Source: Ctenosaura bakeri
Taxonomy: Eukaryota; Chordata; Lepidosauria; Squamata; Iguanidae
Assembly: GCA_948474755.1 (NCBI GenBank)
Contig: CAOLHI010000934.1
Span: 186,001 to 250,000, forward strand
Reading direction: 5' to 3'
DNA length: 64,000 bases
A program made the translations under genes and the position numbers. How positions within the stretch are numbered: the stretch's first letter is position 1; the number at the start of each line of letters is the position of its first letter. Shown here in pieces: positions 44,356-56,067 of this stretch. The notes under the pieces are model-generated. The model was given only the letters and a program-made list of their open reading frames with translations. It ran no database searches and was not told the origin of the DNA.

Positions 44356-45818
44356 TGACAATATTGGCTTCCAGCAGAGAAGGAGCTTCCTGCTTTCCTG
44401 ATGGGCAAATCATAATGGTGTCACCAGATGTTAGCATTTCCTTCCACCACTACCATTTGAGGAGAAGAACAGGTACAGTGCACAGAAACTGACTGGATCA
44501 GCAGTCAAATTTTACTTTGGCATTGATGATGGGACTATATCCACCAATGCAGCTGATTAAGTTAGGAATTGCACGGCAGATCAGGTGGAACACACAGAAT
44601 TTCTGTGTTTTGACACGTTGATGTTGGTCACCCTATCCCCCATTATATGTCACATGAGGTGGCTGCTTCACCTAATAGCAAGGGTGGCCTCCCATCTTTA
44701 CAATACAATCTCCCAAACTTCACCAAGAAGAATGATTCCAGTAGCTTTCAACCCCTCTTCTTTTTCATCTCCTCAGAGTGGGGGGAATGACATATTTCTA
44801 GAACAAGCTTGTATAGAGAAGGAGAAAGAGGAGGAGTGAAGGGTGAAGGGCTAGATACTGCTGTTAGACTCTAGAAGGGTTCCTCTATATATAGGGTACA
44901 AAATTTGAATGAGGAACTGTCAGAAGAAACTCACTCCATTTTTACTAACAAAGGATGCAGTTGCCTGAAAATCTTATCATAATGCTGAAACAAATTTAAT
45001 TATTTCCCCCAACTGGCTAAACTTCACTTTTACCCAAATGCAAATAAATCTTCAGTATATCTCAAGTTATGTGACAGTTCTGATGTATTTTAAAATAAAG
45101 CTAGAGAGATTTAATGATGTGAAAGTTCATGACTCAGGAAAGATTACTGTCAAAGCAGGGAGTCTTAGGATAGACACCAATACAATCAAATTATTATAAT
45201 CGTATGAGACTAGAGAGAAAAAAGGTAGACCGCAATGAAGCCTGTGTATTAAGTGTTCACATTTGTTATACACCCACCTGGTTATAATAGAAAGGAATGT
45301 ATACGTTAAGCCTACATTTCCAAATATATATTTTCCCCAGAGGACATTTTAGCATTACCACAGGGAACTAGGAGCAAACTGGTTTGTATGTTTTGAAGGA
45401 ATGATAGGAAGCAGTTAGGAAATGAATATATCACCATTCTGGATGCATATTCAGAACAACTTAATGTGGCTACATTACCACTTTAAACTATAAATTATGA
45501 CTCATGGGAAAGCCATAAGCATAATGATTTTTTTTCCAAACCAGCCACAGCACCACCTTGAAATTAGATTTGGGGCTGAAATTTAGGACAGAGTAGCTGG
45601 AATCCTGTTGGTGTCTTCTGCGTATGTAAAGTTCCCCTCTGAAAAGCAGGCAGACATGTTTGTCCAGTGATGAAGGCATGCATGCAGTCACTTCAAGATT
45701 GTGAAATAGAGTTATGCAAGAGGATGATGTTTTACCTCTCTTCTGTCAGCCAAATTAACAGTGGTTGCACAAATCAGCCACCATTTTACACAGAGTTCCC
45801 TGGCTAGACTGCAATGAA
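44356..45818. other. No recognisable gene or element
   Basis: Nothing assignable. The longest frame (44585-44839, plus) lacks domain features. Confidence 0.4.
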
Positions 45819-46017
45819 GGCCATTTCTGTCCTATACTGTTATAGTGCTATTCCACTTTCAGCATCCTATGGAATCCTAGAGTTTGCAGTTTGGGGAGGG
45901 GCATTTAGAATTATCAGCCAGAGTGCTCTTTGGGCTCAGTAAACTACAAACCCCAGAGGTCCACAGGATGTTGGAAGTGGAATAACAGCACTATAACAGT
46001 CTAGGGCAGAAATGGCC
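45819..46017 (-). mobile_element. Palindromic MITE, family A copy 8
   Basis: GGCCATTTCTGTCCTATACT to CAGTCTAGGGCAGAAATGGCC. The centre ATTATCAGCCAGAGTGCTCT is in inverse orientation. The flanks GAA and ATA do not match. Confidence 0.9.
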
Positions 46018-46281
46018 ATAGACAGTCACCAAGGGGACTGCGCCCAGAATTCCTAGCTCTGAAGGTCCCTCAAAACCAAACATTCAAGGCTTAGTCAGCT
46101 CTGGGTAGAGCAGCACTAGCCATTTTGTGCAGTCAGCAATGGCTTACATAGAGGAAAAGAAGGGAAGGGGAAGGAGGGGAAAGACTGGAAAGTAATAAAA
46201 AGAAGTAGAGGGACAAATGAAGGATGTAAAGAGGCCAGCAGAGGAGGCAAGGACAATAACAATGATGTGTTTTTCAAAGTA

Positions 46282-46345
46282 CAGTGGGCCCTCCACTTTC
46301 ATGAGTTCAGCATTTATGGATTTGATTATTTGCAGGTTATTTTAT
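46282..46345 (+). mobile_element. Tigger/pogo-like element, left-end fragment (F3)
   Basis: CAGTGGGCCCTCCACTTTCA follows a TA at 46280-46281, then TGAGTTCAGCATTTATGGAT and a GATTATTTGCAGG word. This is the left terminus of the element seen at 18.7 and 62.7 kb. The right end is missing. Confidence 0.6.
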
Positions 46346-46529
46346 TTATTATTTAAAATTTTTACTCTATTTGCCCCTGCCATGGAAAAAATATGTTCTG
46401 TCTAGGAATCTCTAGGTCCTCCAGTGTGATTCTCTGGTCCACTTCTGCTGGAAGTGAACTAGAGGTCATACTGGAGGACCTTGAGATTCCTAGAGAATTT
46501 AGAATTCTCTATTAGAGAGCTCTCACATA

Positions 46530-46716
46530 GGCCATTTCTGCCCTACAGTGTTATAGTGCTATTATTCCACTTTCAACCTCCTGTGGCATTCTGGGGTTTG
46601 TAGTTTACTGAGGCCAAAGAGCTCTCTGGCTGAGAATTCTAAACTAAAAACCCCAGGATTCCATAGGATGTTGAAAGGGAATAATGGCATTATGACAGTG
46701 TAGTGAAGAAATGGCC
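46530..46716 (+). mobile_element. Palindromic MITE, family A copy 9
   Basis: GGCCATTTCTGCCCTACAGT to CAGTGTAGTGAAGAAATGGCC with centre GAGGCCAAAGAGCTCTCTGG. ATA flanks both sides (46527-46529 and 46717-46719). Confidence 0.92.
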
Positions 46717-46719
46717 ATA

Positions 46720-47322
46720 CTCAGCACTCCAGAGAGAAAGAATCCACTACGAGTTTTAGTCTGAACATTAAAGGAACTACTCAAGGTGTTACATCTATTT
46801 GTTTGGAGTACAGTTCAGCACCTTAAATAGCCCCTTTAAAATTTGAACTAAAACCCAAGTCCATCAACATCAAATAAATTATTGACAATTTGTGTTTCTC
46901 CAGAGCTTCATCCATCTCAAAGCTTCATCCATCTCATGCATATGGATACAGTAATTTAGTTGGTGGGAGGCAGGCAGGAATGGAACAGCAGTGCAATCTT
47001 GGCAAGTATAGATAGTTTGTCACACAGCTCTCCCTTCTTTCTAAGGAGTGTGGTTTCCATATATGTACTCTCATATTCCATAGGTCACCCTAACCCTGGC
47101 AGCTCAGCACACCTTCACTATAGTCACAATATCATCCTGCCTGTTTTTAATATGTTCTAAAACAATAAATAACAGGACTATTTTATTTCAGATATTAAAA
47201 TAGTAGTGCAATAGTGATTCAGTGAAAGAGTGCCACAGTGTTCCAATGCTAACTTAGACATTATTTTAAACAATGAACTTCTGATGCCATTCTCCTCACC
47301 CTTTCATATTTTTCTGATGTAA
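46720..47322. other. No recognisable gene or element
   Basis: Nothing assignable. A short direct duplication, AGCTTCATCCATCTCA, occurs at about 46905-46935. Confidence 0.4.
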
Positions 47323-47385
47323 ATCCTGTTGAGTTCAGTGGGCTTTACTCCCAGGCAAGCTGACATAAAATTGCAACCTTAGTGG
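47323..47385 (+). repeat. Family H dispersed repeat, fragment 4
   Basis: TCCTGTTGAGTTCAGTGGGC, then TTTACTCCCAGGCAAGCTGA and a TTGCAACCT end. This is the clearest copy of the family here. Confidence 0.55.
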
Positions 47386-48737
47386 ATTAATGTAGGATTC
47401 ATTACATTTGGAGCTTCAGCTGGTGGCGCTTCTGATGATGCTGTTTTGAAACCAGAATGGGAGAGTGGACCCCAGACGAAGTTTCGCACAGGTTCTAAAA
47501 TTTCAGTTTGCCGTTTTGCCTCTGACTTGTGAAGCCGCCTTTCCTGTTCTCCTTCTTCCTGTCCTGCTATGAATTCTATACCTTTCTGCACACCTGTGGT
47601 TCTCTCATTCCCTCCTGCTGTACTTCAGATTACTCTCGTTCCTCATATGAATCGGTTTCTGTCTGAATTTCCTTTCTTATTCCCTCTAAACTTTCTTTGT
47701 TACCTTCTCCGTCTCTGATGATTTCCACTGTGTCATCAAAAACTGACTCCATACTGTCTGCCAATTAGCCTCTGTCTGTCAGCACATTCATCAGCATCCT
47801 GAAGACTGATGGTGAATGGCAGAGCACGCAAATGCTACTTGAAATGCAGCTGTGTGTCCTTGCACATAGATATGCCATTACTGATGAAGTGGTAGGTGGT
47901 GTGGATTTAGATTTCCAAGTGACACACACACACACACATACAAATATATGCAAACAGAAATTTTTGATAAAGACAGCAACAATACCAAATGGAATTAACA
48001 GCCAGGAAGGCAATGCAACCCTCACAGGTCCCATCTGCCAGGGATGCTTGTGGTACTTAGGAATGATTGGAACTGTAGTCCTATACTTCTCGATCAAGGA
48101 AGCTGGACTATGATAAATATGTGGAAAGCATTCCTATGCTTGTACAAGATCATTTCTGCAAAACTCACCAAAGACTTATAATGCTCAATCTGTTCTTCTG
48201 TGTAAGAGCAGTTATAATATCTGCCAATTTTTTTTTTTTTTTTGGGTAATGTAACTAATGATGCAATTCAACCTTACAAACCTGGAAATGAGTAATCTAG
48301 ATAAAGCTGATATGGGGAGAAAAATGAATTTAGCAGTCTCAAAACAAGTATTGCTTTCTTCTGGGAACATCTGCAGGTTCTTAATATCAAAACAAGTACT
48401 TAATGGTTAATACTGTCACACGCTCTGCAACAATATTAAATGTGACCAATGAGCAGTTCCAGACTGAGTGCTGACAGAGGCTGGTTATGCTTAGAGGAGA
48501 GGAAGAATAGGCAGAATTTGGAAAAGTTACTTTTTTGGGACTAAACTGTCCAGATTCCCCCAACCAGCATGACCAGTGCCTGCCATAAAAGAGTTTATTT
48601 TATTTATAAGGGTACAAATAGAGCAATAAAAAGCCAAAATAAACCCAATATTATTCATACACTGAAAAACTTGAAATTGTGTAAATGCCTTTTTTTTTAA
48701 AAAAAAATAATAATATTCAGTTGAAAAAAGTAACTAT
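47386..48737. other. Unassigned; possible LTR-like text at 47.4-47.76 kb, CA repeat
   Basis: 47440-47760 is C/T-rich in the style of 5.8-6.0 kb. A (CA)n tract lies at about 47922-47938 and a poly-T of 14 or more at 48229-48243. No gene is recognised. Confidence 0.35.
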
Positions 48738-49720
48738 TCAGTGCACAGTAGCATGAGTAGGGCCAGATACCACTTGGGATAGGTCCTTGGTTGTCATAGT
48801 GGACATGAAATCTTGAGCAACTTCCAGCTGCATATCCTTAGTATGGATGTTGAAGTCCCCCAGTGTCGCAAGCCATATGGACTTTACTACTTTCCTCAAG
48901 ACCACCCTGGCTAGCTCAAGAAGGGAGACTGTTGAGGAGCAGGGTGGGTGGTACACCAAGAAAATCCCTAATCTATTCAGGCCACTGTTAAATAAACACT
49001 AAAGCCCTGCAAATTGAGGGATAGGACACTTGGTCAGGGGGATATTATGCTAATAGACTACTGCAACTCCATCTCCTTGCCCCCAGGTCTCTCCTTCTGC
49101 TGCACATAGAGTTATAGAATCACAGAGCTGGAAGAGACCACAGGGGGCATCCAGTCCAACCCCTTGCTATACAGGAACACACATCAAAGTACTCCCAACA
49201 GATGGCCATCCAGCCTCTGTTTAAAAACTTCCAAAGAAGGAGACTCCACCACATTGAAAGGCAGCATATTCCACTGCCTAACAGCTCTGACTGTCAGGAA
49301 GTTCTTTCTGAGGTTCATCTGCAATCTCTTTTTCTGTAGTTTGAATCCATTGCTCCCTGTCATAGTCTCTGGAGCAGCAGAAAACAAGCCCGTTCTCTCT
49401 TTGATACGATATCTTTTCATAACTTAACCTTCTCTTCTGCAGGCTAAACATACCCAGCTCACTAAGCTGCTCTTCATAGGGCATGGCTTCCAGACCCTTC
49501 ACCATTTTAGTTGCCCTCCTCTGGATACATTCCAGTTTGTCAATATCCTCCTGATGGACAAAACTGAGAAAGAATACTGCTCCCCCATTTCACCAAACCA
49601 CAAGTTTGTAATACATGCCAGGTTGGCAAGTCCATCTAGGATCAAGTCCTGAATAGCAGTTGTTTTTCTGTTCACTGACCCAGCATTAAGCGGCAGCATT
49701 TTCATTCCAAGAGGACTGCT
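48738..49720 (-). pseudogene. L2/CR1-clade LINE endonuclease remnant split by a CR1
   Basis: On the minus strand the N-terminal part (about 49705-49565) reads LNAGSVNRKTTAIQDLILDG and ACITNLWFGE, the start of an apurinic-type LINE endonuclease. After the CR1 insertion the frame resumes at about 49085 with GQGDGVAVVY, then LVYHPPCSS, LGDFNIHTKD (the endonuclease GDFN motif) and QVVSGPTHATVH, ending at 48738. Stops at several places show long decay. The encoded enzyme would nick target DNA. No RT follows. Confidence 0.75.
49105..49558 (-). mobile_element. CR1 LINE 3' fragment nested in LINE endonuclease remnant
   Basis: On the minus strand, [24 protein letters not shown] and later [33 protein letters not shown] and [15 protein letters not shown] match the C-terminus of the long CR1 copies. 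The [12 protein letters not shown] segment is replaced by unrelated residues through a frameshifted, deleted stretch. The 3' end is CTGTGATTCTATAACTCTAT at 49105-49125. It is more diverged than the copies at 16 and 59 kb, so it is an older insertion. Confidence 0.88.
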
Positions 49721-50134
49721 GCCATGGTTATCCAGATAATTTGGATGGGAGACAGTTTGGAAATGACTAATACCCTATTATGACTCTTTTGGATAGATCA
49801 GAGAAACATTATTTGATCAGGAGGAGTTATAAAAAGGGAGCAGCACTAGACACTAGTGTGGTAGCATTGATTGGTGTCCTCTTGGTGACTTATGGCAGAG
49901 TAACGCTTCATTATGACAATGTAAGGAAGGCACTTTGGGGAGTGATAACACAGTGGTACTGGAAGAGAAAGTTATTGCCATCACCAGAGAAATGTGCCCT
50001 GCCAGCTCCTGAGCATTTGAGCATCCGGCAGGGTAGCATTCTTTCCCTGAAAGAGATGACTTCCTATGTAATTTCCCCTGTCAACCTGGCACCCAGGGCT
50101 ATTTTACTTTTGTTGCTGGTGTGCTGCAACCCAG
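49721..50134. other. No recognisable gene or element
   Basis: Nothing assignable. A plus-strand frame of 156 codons (49780-50250) runs into the next MITE and has no domain features. Confidence 0.4.
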
Positions 50135-50360
50135 CACCCTTTCACACTATAAAATTACAGCACTATGATTCCACTTCAACTGCCATGATTTCATCTTATG
50201 GAAACCTGGGATGTTTGGTTTGGGGAGGGGTATTTGACATAGTATTCTAAATAATGTTCCAGTGCTCCACCAAACTACACACCCTAAGATTCCATAGGAT
50301 GTTGCCATTGCAGCTGAAGTGGAATACAGCACTATAATTGTGTAATGTGAATGGGGCCCT
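50135..50360 (+). mobile_element. Palindromic MITE, family C copy 5
   Basis: CACCCTTTCACACTATAAAA, TTCCACTTCAACTGCCATGA and CTTATGGAAACCTGGGATGT. The inverse arm follows: GATTCCATAGGATGTTGCCA, AGCTGAAGTGGAATACAGCA and TAATGTGAATGGGGCCC. It is full length. Confidence 0.87.
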
Positions 50361-51819
50361 ACACCACAGTAGTTATGCCAGCCAACAGGATCATGGCCAG
50401 TGCCTGCAGCCCCTCTCCTACCAACTGCCATCAAGCTCACACTATAACCATTTTTTTACCACCTGTTCTATCAGATACTTACCATACATTGACCACTGAT
50501 TTGTGGCAAGATTTTTTTTATCACTTGGCAGGATAATATTACCAAATTATCTTGAGGTATGACAGCTTCACTTTGGGGAGATTTGGTTCTGTGTATGAAC
50601 TCACTGTGTATGAGCTCCTCTTGCATTTGGATTAAATGCTCAGCTTCTAACATTGCTCCTGAAATGGTACTTGGGTCTGTTCATCTGTCTCTGTTGCTAA
50701 ATAATTTATTATGCGACTCTGTTGATGAGTAAGGTACCAATATGCCATTTGTTCCCTTGGTAAGTTTGCTCCAGGTCCTAACTTTAAACTATCGACCAGT
50801 AGGCTGGCTGGTGGTCATACATCATAACACTTGAGTGTTTTCCCAGCTCCCTTGATCAATATTGACTTGATCTCATCCTCAGTGCCTTCATTCCAAATGA
50901 GGATGTACAATGTGCTTTACAAACATTAAATGAGAGTGAAGGCCACTGTCACTAGCTTTAAAAAGAAGATAAAAATCTGTGGAGAAATTGGGCACAGCAC
51001 TGAATTGAAGAGAATTTGCTGCTCCAGTTACGTGCTGAGGAAGATTGTGGTAGTGGCATTGGAATGTTCATGGGGGAAAATATATGTATGGTTTTCTGTT
51101 CTTTTTCTTTCTTTCTAATGAAACAAGACTGGTATTTGGAGGTGGATTGGGATTCAGAGGTGAAGGTGAACCAAATGAATCTTAATCCAGACAAGGTGGG
51201 AAAACTGGTTATTCTAGTTGGGCTTAAAGGTGCTGCCATATTTCCTTTTTTCCTCTCTCCCCCTTCCTTCCTCCTTTTTATGCTATAGGAGATTAACATG
51301 AGTTCAGCTGTCCATTTGGCAAGGGGTAGTGAATCAATCATGAACTGATGATACCAAGAAGCCAAGAAAATAGAAGAAGATAAGAAAGTAGGGCTAACCC
51401 CACATATAAAGCCTAGGAACAAGAAGGACTGTGCATGATTTGTAGGAGCAGTTAGGCAAGGAATGTTTGGAAGCTAGATGTCTGGATCAGGGACCTCATG
51501 GGTAGTTGAGCTACTAAGTATACTGCCAGAGCTTTGGTGTATTTAAGATGCTTTTTGCCAATTGTGGCTAGAATAGACCTGGCAACCTTAAGTAGAAAGT
51601 AACATTCAAGTTGCAGTACTGGGCAGGACCTGAATTTTAGACACTGATTTAAATAAAGACACAGTTCCTTGGATATAAATTTCTGATGTTTTCTATTGAT
51701 GTAGGAGTATACATGCTTCAATAAAACAAACAACTATTCTAATGGAATAATAGATGAGTGAATGTGTTCACTTATCTGCTGGATCTTCTTCCTCTATATG
51801 AATTTACACAATTCACTAT
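50361..51819. other. No recognisable gene or element
   Basis: A 154-codon minus-strand frame (50958-51422) was examined. It contains no recognised domain and no codon pattern suggestive of a gene. Nothing else is assignable. Confidence 0.4.
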
Positions 51820-52020
51820 GGCCATTTCTGCACTACACTGTTATAGTGCTATCATTTCACTTTCAACATCCTGTGAAATTCAGGGGTTTATAGTTTCCTG
51901 AGGCTGAATTGCTCTCTGCTGAGAATTCTAAGTGCCCCTCCCTAAACTGCAAACCCCAGGATTCCATAGGATGTTGAAAGTGGAATAATATCACTATAAC
52001 AGTGTAGTGCGAGAATGGCC
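51820..52020 (+). mobile_element. Palindromic MITE, family A copy 10
   Basis: GGCCATTTCTGCACTACACT to CAGTGTAGTGCGAGAATGGCC with a slightly shortened centre (GAGGCTGAATTGCTCTCTGC). The flanks TAT and TCA do not match. Confidence 0.9.
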
Positions 52021-52024
52021 TCAG

Positions 52025-52390
52025 ATGAATATTTGAGGCTCTTCTAGTTCCTCAGCAGAAGACCTAAGGTGGGCAGCAGCTAGAGAAAGAACCTTTTTGG
52101 TGTTGGGTACCGCACCTGTGGAATTCTCTTCCCAGAGAAGATTTTATAGCACATATTTTTCTTGTTGTATCTGAGCCAGGGGAAGGTCTTCTTAGTTTTC
52201 TGACCTGTGAACATTTCTATCTTTTTCAGATTAAAAATGTTTTTTAAGGTATTGGAACTTTGGAAATTTACTGTTGTATGATATGTTTTATATGATTTTT
52301 TGTTTTGTTGACTTCTCTCTCTCTATGACACTCAAAGAATCCCAATAGTCTATTGAATGGGGAACTATAAATGTTAGAAACAATCAGATA
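52025..52390 (+). mobile_element. L2-type LINE 3' end
   Basis: Around 52085-52140 two frames together give ARERTFLV and HLWNSLPRED, the L2 ORF2 C-terminal signature, with a one-base shift. A 3' region ending near ACTATAAATGTTAGAAA at 52365-52381 follows. It starts directly beside the family A MITE. Confidence 0.65.
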
Positions 52391-52999
52391 GGCAAACAAA
52401 CAAATGAACTGTGGCTGAAACACTGACATGCCCAGGGAGAATTTTCTCCAACTCTTCGAAAAGTATTAAAAGATGTAAACTCCAGCTGTAGTCCAGGTCA
52501 GACTTACCATTTGATTCTTCTGGTTGTATAAAATGATTTAACGATCTGTCAGTGACACCAATTCAAGCTTTCAAGCCTCTTTTGCAGCTAAATAGAGGTA
52601 AGAACATTTGGATTTTGTTGTTGTTGTTGCACTTCTGTTTACTCCAAAGGCAAACATTTTTTTTCTGAAACTGACCAACAGCCTAACAAAAACTAGCCCC
52701 CAACCCCGGCAATCTTGGATGCATTCCATTTAATCTTGGTTAATTAATTTCTGTATTGAGGGCTTCAGAGCTCTGCTTTTGTTAGTTGTCTAGCTTCTTT
52801 TAGAATGGCTGACCATATTGTATTTTCTTTTTATTGTGTGAGAGAGGTTCACATTTAAATTTTGGCTTTGACTCTGCAAGTATGTTTTCACCTCCTACAA
52901 TTTTCTAACACATTTCACTATTTCATAATCAGATATGATGTGTATCAGACACCAATTTAAAACCAAAATAGCTTTCTTGGGTTTAGCGGGAAAGAAGAT
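52391..52999. other. No recognisable gene or element
   Basis: Nothing assignable. Confidence 0.4.
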
Positions 53000-53410
53000 A
53001 TAAAGTTGGGTATTATCAGTGTACTGAACCTGAAATCAGAAAATCAAATAACCCACTGATTTCCTGTAAATTTTGAAATAGCATAGGGAATAAGATGGAA
53101 TAAGATGGAACATCATAATCTAATGGTTGGTGTTCAAGAACAATACCCCGTGCCACCTTTTCAAATTTCTCCAACCCAAAAGGACCAGAGTGACCAGGGC
53201 TACTGTAGAACGATGAACCCACGTTCCGTCCATTCAAGGTGACCTATAAGGCTACTATGGTTGACAGCATATTTAAAAATCACTGAACAATCCAGTAGAA
53301 CCAACAGAGACATTTCTCGTGTCCAGTTCTTAGTGTAGATCCTTTACCAAGGCGATCAAAGCAGTGACTGGTCCAAATATAATGGACCACACAAGCATTT
53401 GCACCATGGC
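53000..53410 (-). pseudogene. L2-type LINE reverse transcriptase remnant
   Basis: The minus strand keeps the skeleton of an L2 RT. At 53280-53320 it reads SLLVLLDCS (family ...LLVLLDLSAAFDT). Near 53100 it has SYSILFPMLF (family QGSILSPMLFN), and at its low-coordinate end TDNTQLY in place of the catalytic YADDTQLY. The key aspartates are altered and frames are broken, so it is dead. Flanking L2 parts were not found. Confidence 0.65.
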
Positions 53411-55369
53411 AAATCCAAATGTAGGATTTTGGCTCTGTATCATACCAGATATGGATGAATCATTTTATTGAAAATCAATGTCAATTGTTGCATTTCTTTA
53501 GAAGTCTCTTCCATCCTGTTTGCACATTTGTGGATTTTTTTAAAAACCTCCATGACAATTTGTACCCAAAAGTCAGAGCTTAGAAGACACTCATTACAAT
53601 TATAGTATTAACGGAAACAAACGAGTAACCTTCTCCATTAACCAGACAATAATGCAGTTTAACTAAATAACCAACCACCCAAAATTACAAAACAACTGCC
53701 GAAACATACTTGTGAGGAGGATCAAATAATACATTCTTCCCACTGGCTATTGCTGAAGTAGTGTCAGGGAGTAGCCTAGCAAGTAGGTATCTTTTTATAC
53801 CTTTATCCAAGGGGACTTCACCTCTCAGACCAGCACAGGCTCTGCTACTCCCTGTTTCCATTCCTGCTGTTCAAATAGAACAGAGGGAGCCATGATAAGG
53901 AAGTCTAGCAGCCCCACTTCCTGGAGGACTGGTTAAGCCATTTTTCATCATTTTAATTGTAAACAGATTTTTAGCAAACCAAGGAGGTGGGTGAAAAATT
54001 TCATGTTAGCCCATCATGGGGTTTGTTACAGGGGCCAGCTAATATAATAATGAACATAATGTTGAAATGTAAAGACAAGAGTACCTTTAGAGAACTTGAA
54101 ACAAAAGATACAAAGGAAAGAACTTCAATGCTGGGAAGGAGGAGATAGGTGGTAAAAGTGCATTGCTCTACTGTTCAGGAAACTAGAAGATATTACAGTC
54201 TCACTTTCCCTTTGAAAGGCATGGCACTTGGGAAGAAAATATGTTCTTGTTACCCCACCTCAAAATCACCCCCAATTTAGAACAGCAAGACAAATGCAGT
54301 CATTTATGTGCAATGTGCTATGGAGACGTTCCATCAGTAATTTTTCCTAGGCTTGGAAACAATGAAAAGAATAGGCAGCTGGCTGTTGGTAGAAGAGTGA
54401 AAATCACCAGTAAGGTTATTAAATTTGCCCTAAAGTTGGATTCTGCAGTTGTACCAATAAGAACAGACACTTCTACTATTGACCACACCACAAAGGAAAA
54501 TTGCAGGAAAGTTGCTCAGAAAAGTAAGACAGGGACACAATAAAGGGTTAGCTGTTGAAGCAGAGTGGGAAATATCTTCAAACAAGCCACTTTAGCTGCC
54601 ATTGTATATTACTGGCTGATAGAAATAATAGAGAATATATAGATTGGGGAGGTAGTTACATGATTGTCCCTGAACTAAACCTTTCCCCCATATACCATCT
54701 TGTCTGTACTCTCACCAACCCATGAATATAACAGATATCTTGAATTTAGGGGCATGGAGGAACACTGCTATATATTTAAGGAGACAATTGGAGTCGAAGT
54801 GTCAAGTATGGCTGGGAGTTGTTCAAAGAATTAGGCTATCTTCCTGACACAGCTTTTGTGTAAAGCAGAAGCTCCAAACTACATTCAGAACAGTATCTAT
54901 ATTATTGAAATTTCTTTTGCTGATGAGGAGAAGGAGGTACACTTAAGAGAGAGATTGAAAAAAATACTTTGGAACTACAGCTTCCAGAATCGCTGAACCA
55001 ATATTGCTAGTGGACATGCTGGCTGGGGTATTCTGAGAGCTATAATCTAAACATTTAACTTTCCCAATGCTTCTAGGCAAGGCTGATTATTTTCTAAGGC
55101 TATACACAAAGTAAGTGGCTTTTCAGAATTAGAATGGTCATCACCACACATAATGCAAAGGTCTCACAATGGTTTTCACTTTAGCAGAAATGGCTTGCAG
55201 GTTTTCAAAAACAGGGCCAGCAGAGCTGCAGTTGTTACTTCCTTATGTCCAAGACAGGTAACATTGCGCCCAGGGCTGGTGTGTTGTTTTGGCATATAGA
55301 AGAGAACGTTTCACTAGCACAATTAAAAAAAAAATTAGTAAAATCCCTGACAGTAAATAGATAGTAACA
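53411..55369. other. Mostly unassigned; hAT-like scrap at 54.96-55.08 kb
   Basis: 54965-55080 has TTTGGAACTACAGCTTCCAG, GACATGCTGGCTGGGGTATT and AGCTATAATCTAAACATTTA, a decayed hAT-type MITE. The 100-codon frame at 54241-54543 has no domain match I recognise. No gene is recognised. Confidence 0.4.
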
Positions 55370-55440
55370 AGGAAGATGTAGAAATGTAGCAAAAGCAGTC
55401 AAAGGATATAGTGCAAAGTCTGACTGAATAATTTCACTAA

Positions 55441-55643
55441 GGCCATTTCTGCCCTACATTGTTATAGTGCTATAATTCCACTTTCAACATCTTATGGAAT
55501 TGGATGGGTTTGTAGTTTCAGGAGGGGCATTTAGAATTCTCAGCCAGAGAGCTCTTTGGCCTCAGTAAACTACAACTCCCAGAATTCCACAGGATGTTAA
55601 AAGTTGAATAATAGCACTATAACAGTGTAGTGTAGAAATGGCC
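55441..55643 (-). mobile_element. Palindromic MITE, family A copy 11 (nested in RTE LINE)
   Basis: GGCCATTTCTGCCCTACATT to CAGTGTAGTGTAGAAATGGCC, with inverse-oriented centre AGAATTCTCAGCCAGAGAGC. TAA flanks both sides (55438-55440 and 55644-55646). Removing the element and one TAA joins the RTE reading frame exactly, independent proof of the 3-bp target duplication. Confidence 0.95.
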
Positions 55644-56067
55644 TAAGAATTCAGGAAAAACCTGTGAGAATAACCATAAGCCAGGTCTATGTTCCAACAA
55701 TACAGACAGAAGAAGAAGAAGAAGAAATCAAGTCCAGGAAGAAATTGATCATACATCAGAACAGGACTTCTTAATAATAAGTGACTGGCATGCAAAAGTA
55801 GGGAGGAAAGCAAATCAAACATTATAAGAAAATTTGGCCTAGAATCAAGAAATGAAGCAGGAGAGCTACTGATTAAATGTTGTGAGCCCAGCAGCTTGTT
55901 ATTGCAAACACATTCTTCAAGCAACACAAGGGGTGACTGCATTCATGGACATCACCTGGTGGCCACTGTAGAAATCAAATCGACTACATAATTGGAAGCA
56001 GAACATGGATAAGCTCCATTATCTCTGCAAAAACAAGACCAGGAGCAGATTGTGGCACGGACCATGA

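Noticed and set aside
50958..51422. A 154-codon minus-strand frame as a possible exon
   Set aside because: No recognisable domain or codon pattern. It could only be rescued by transcript or conservation data.
54241..54543. A 100-codon plus-strand frame with a Lys-rich C-terminus
   Set aside because: No similarity to a known family is evident and it sits among decayed repeats.
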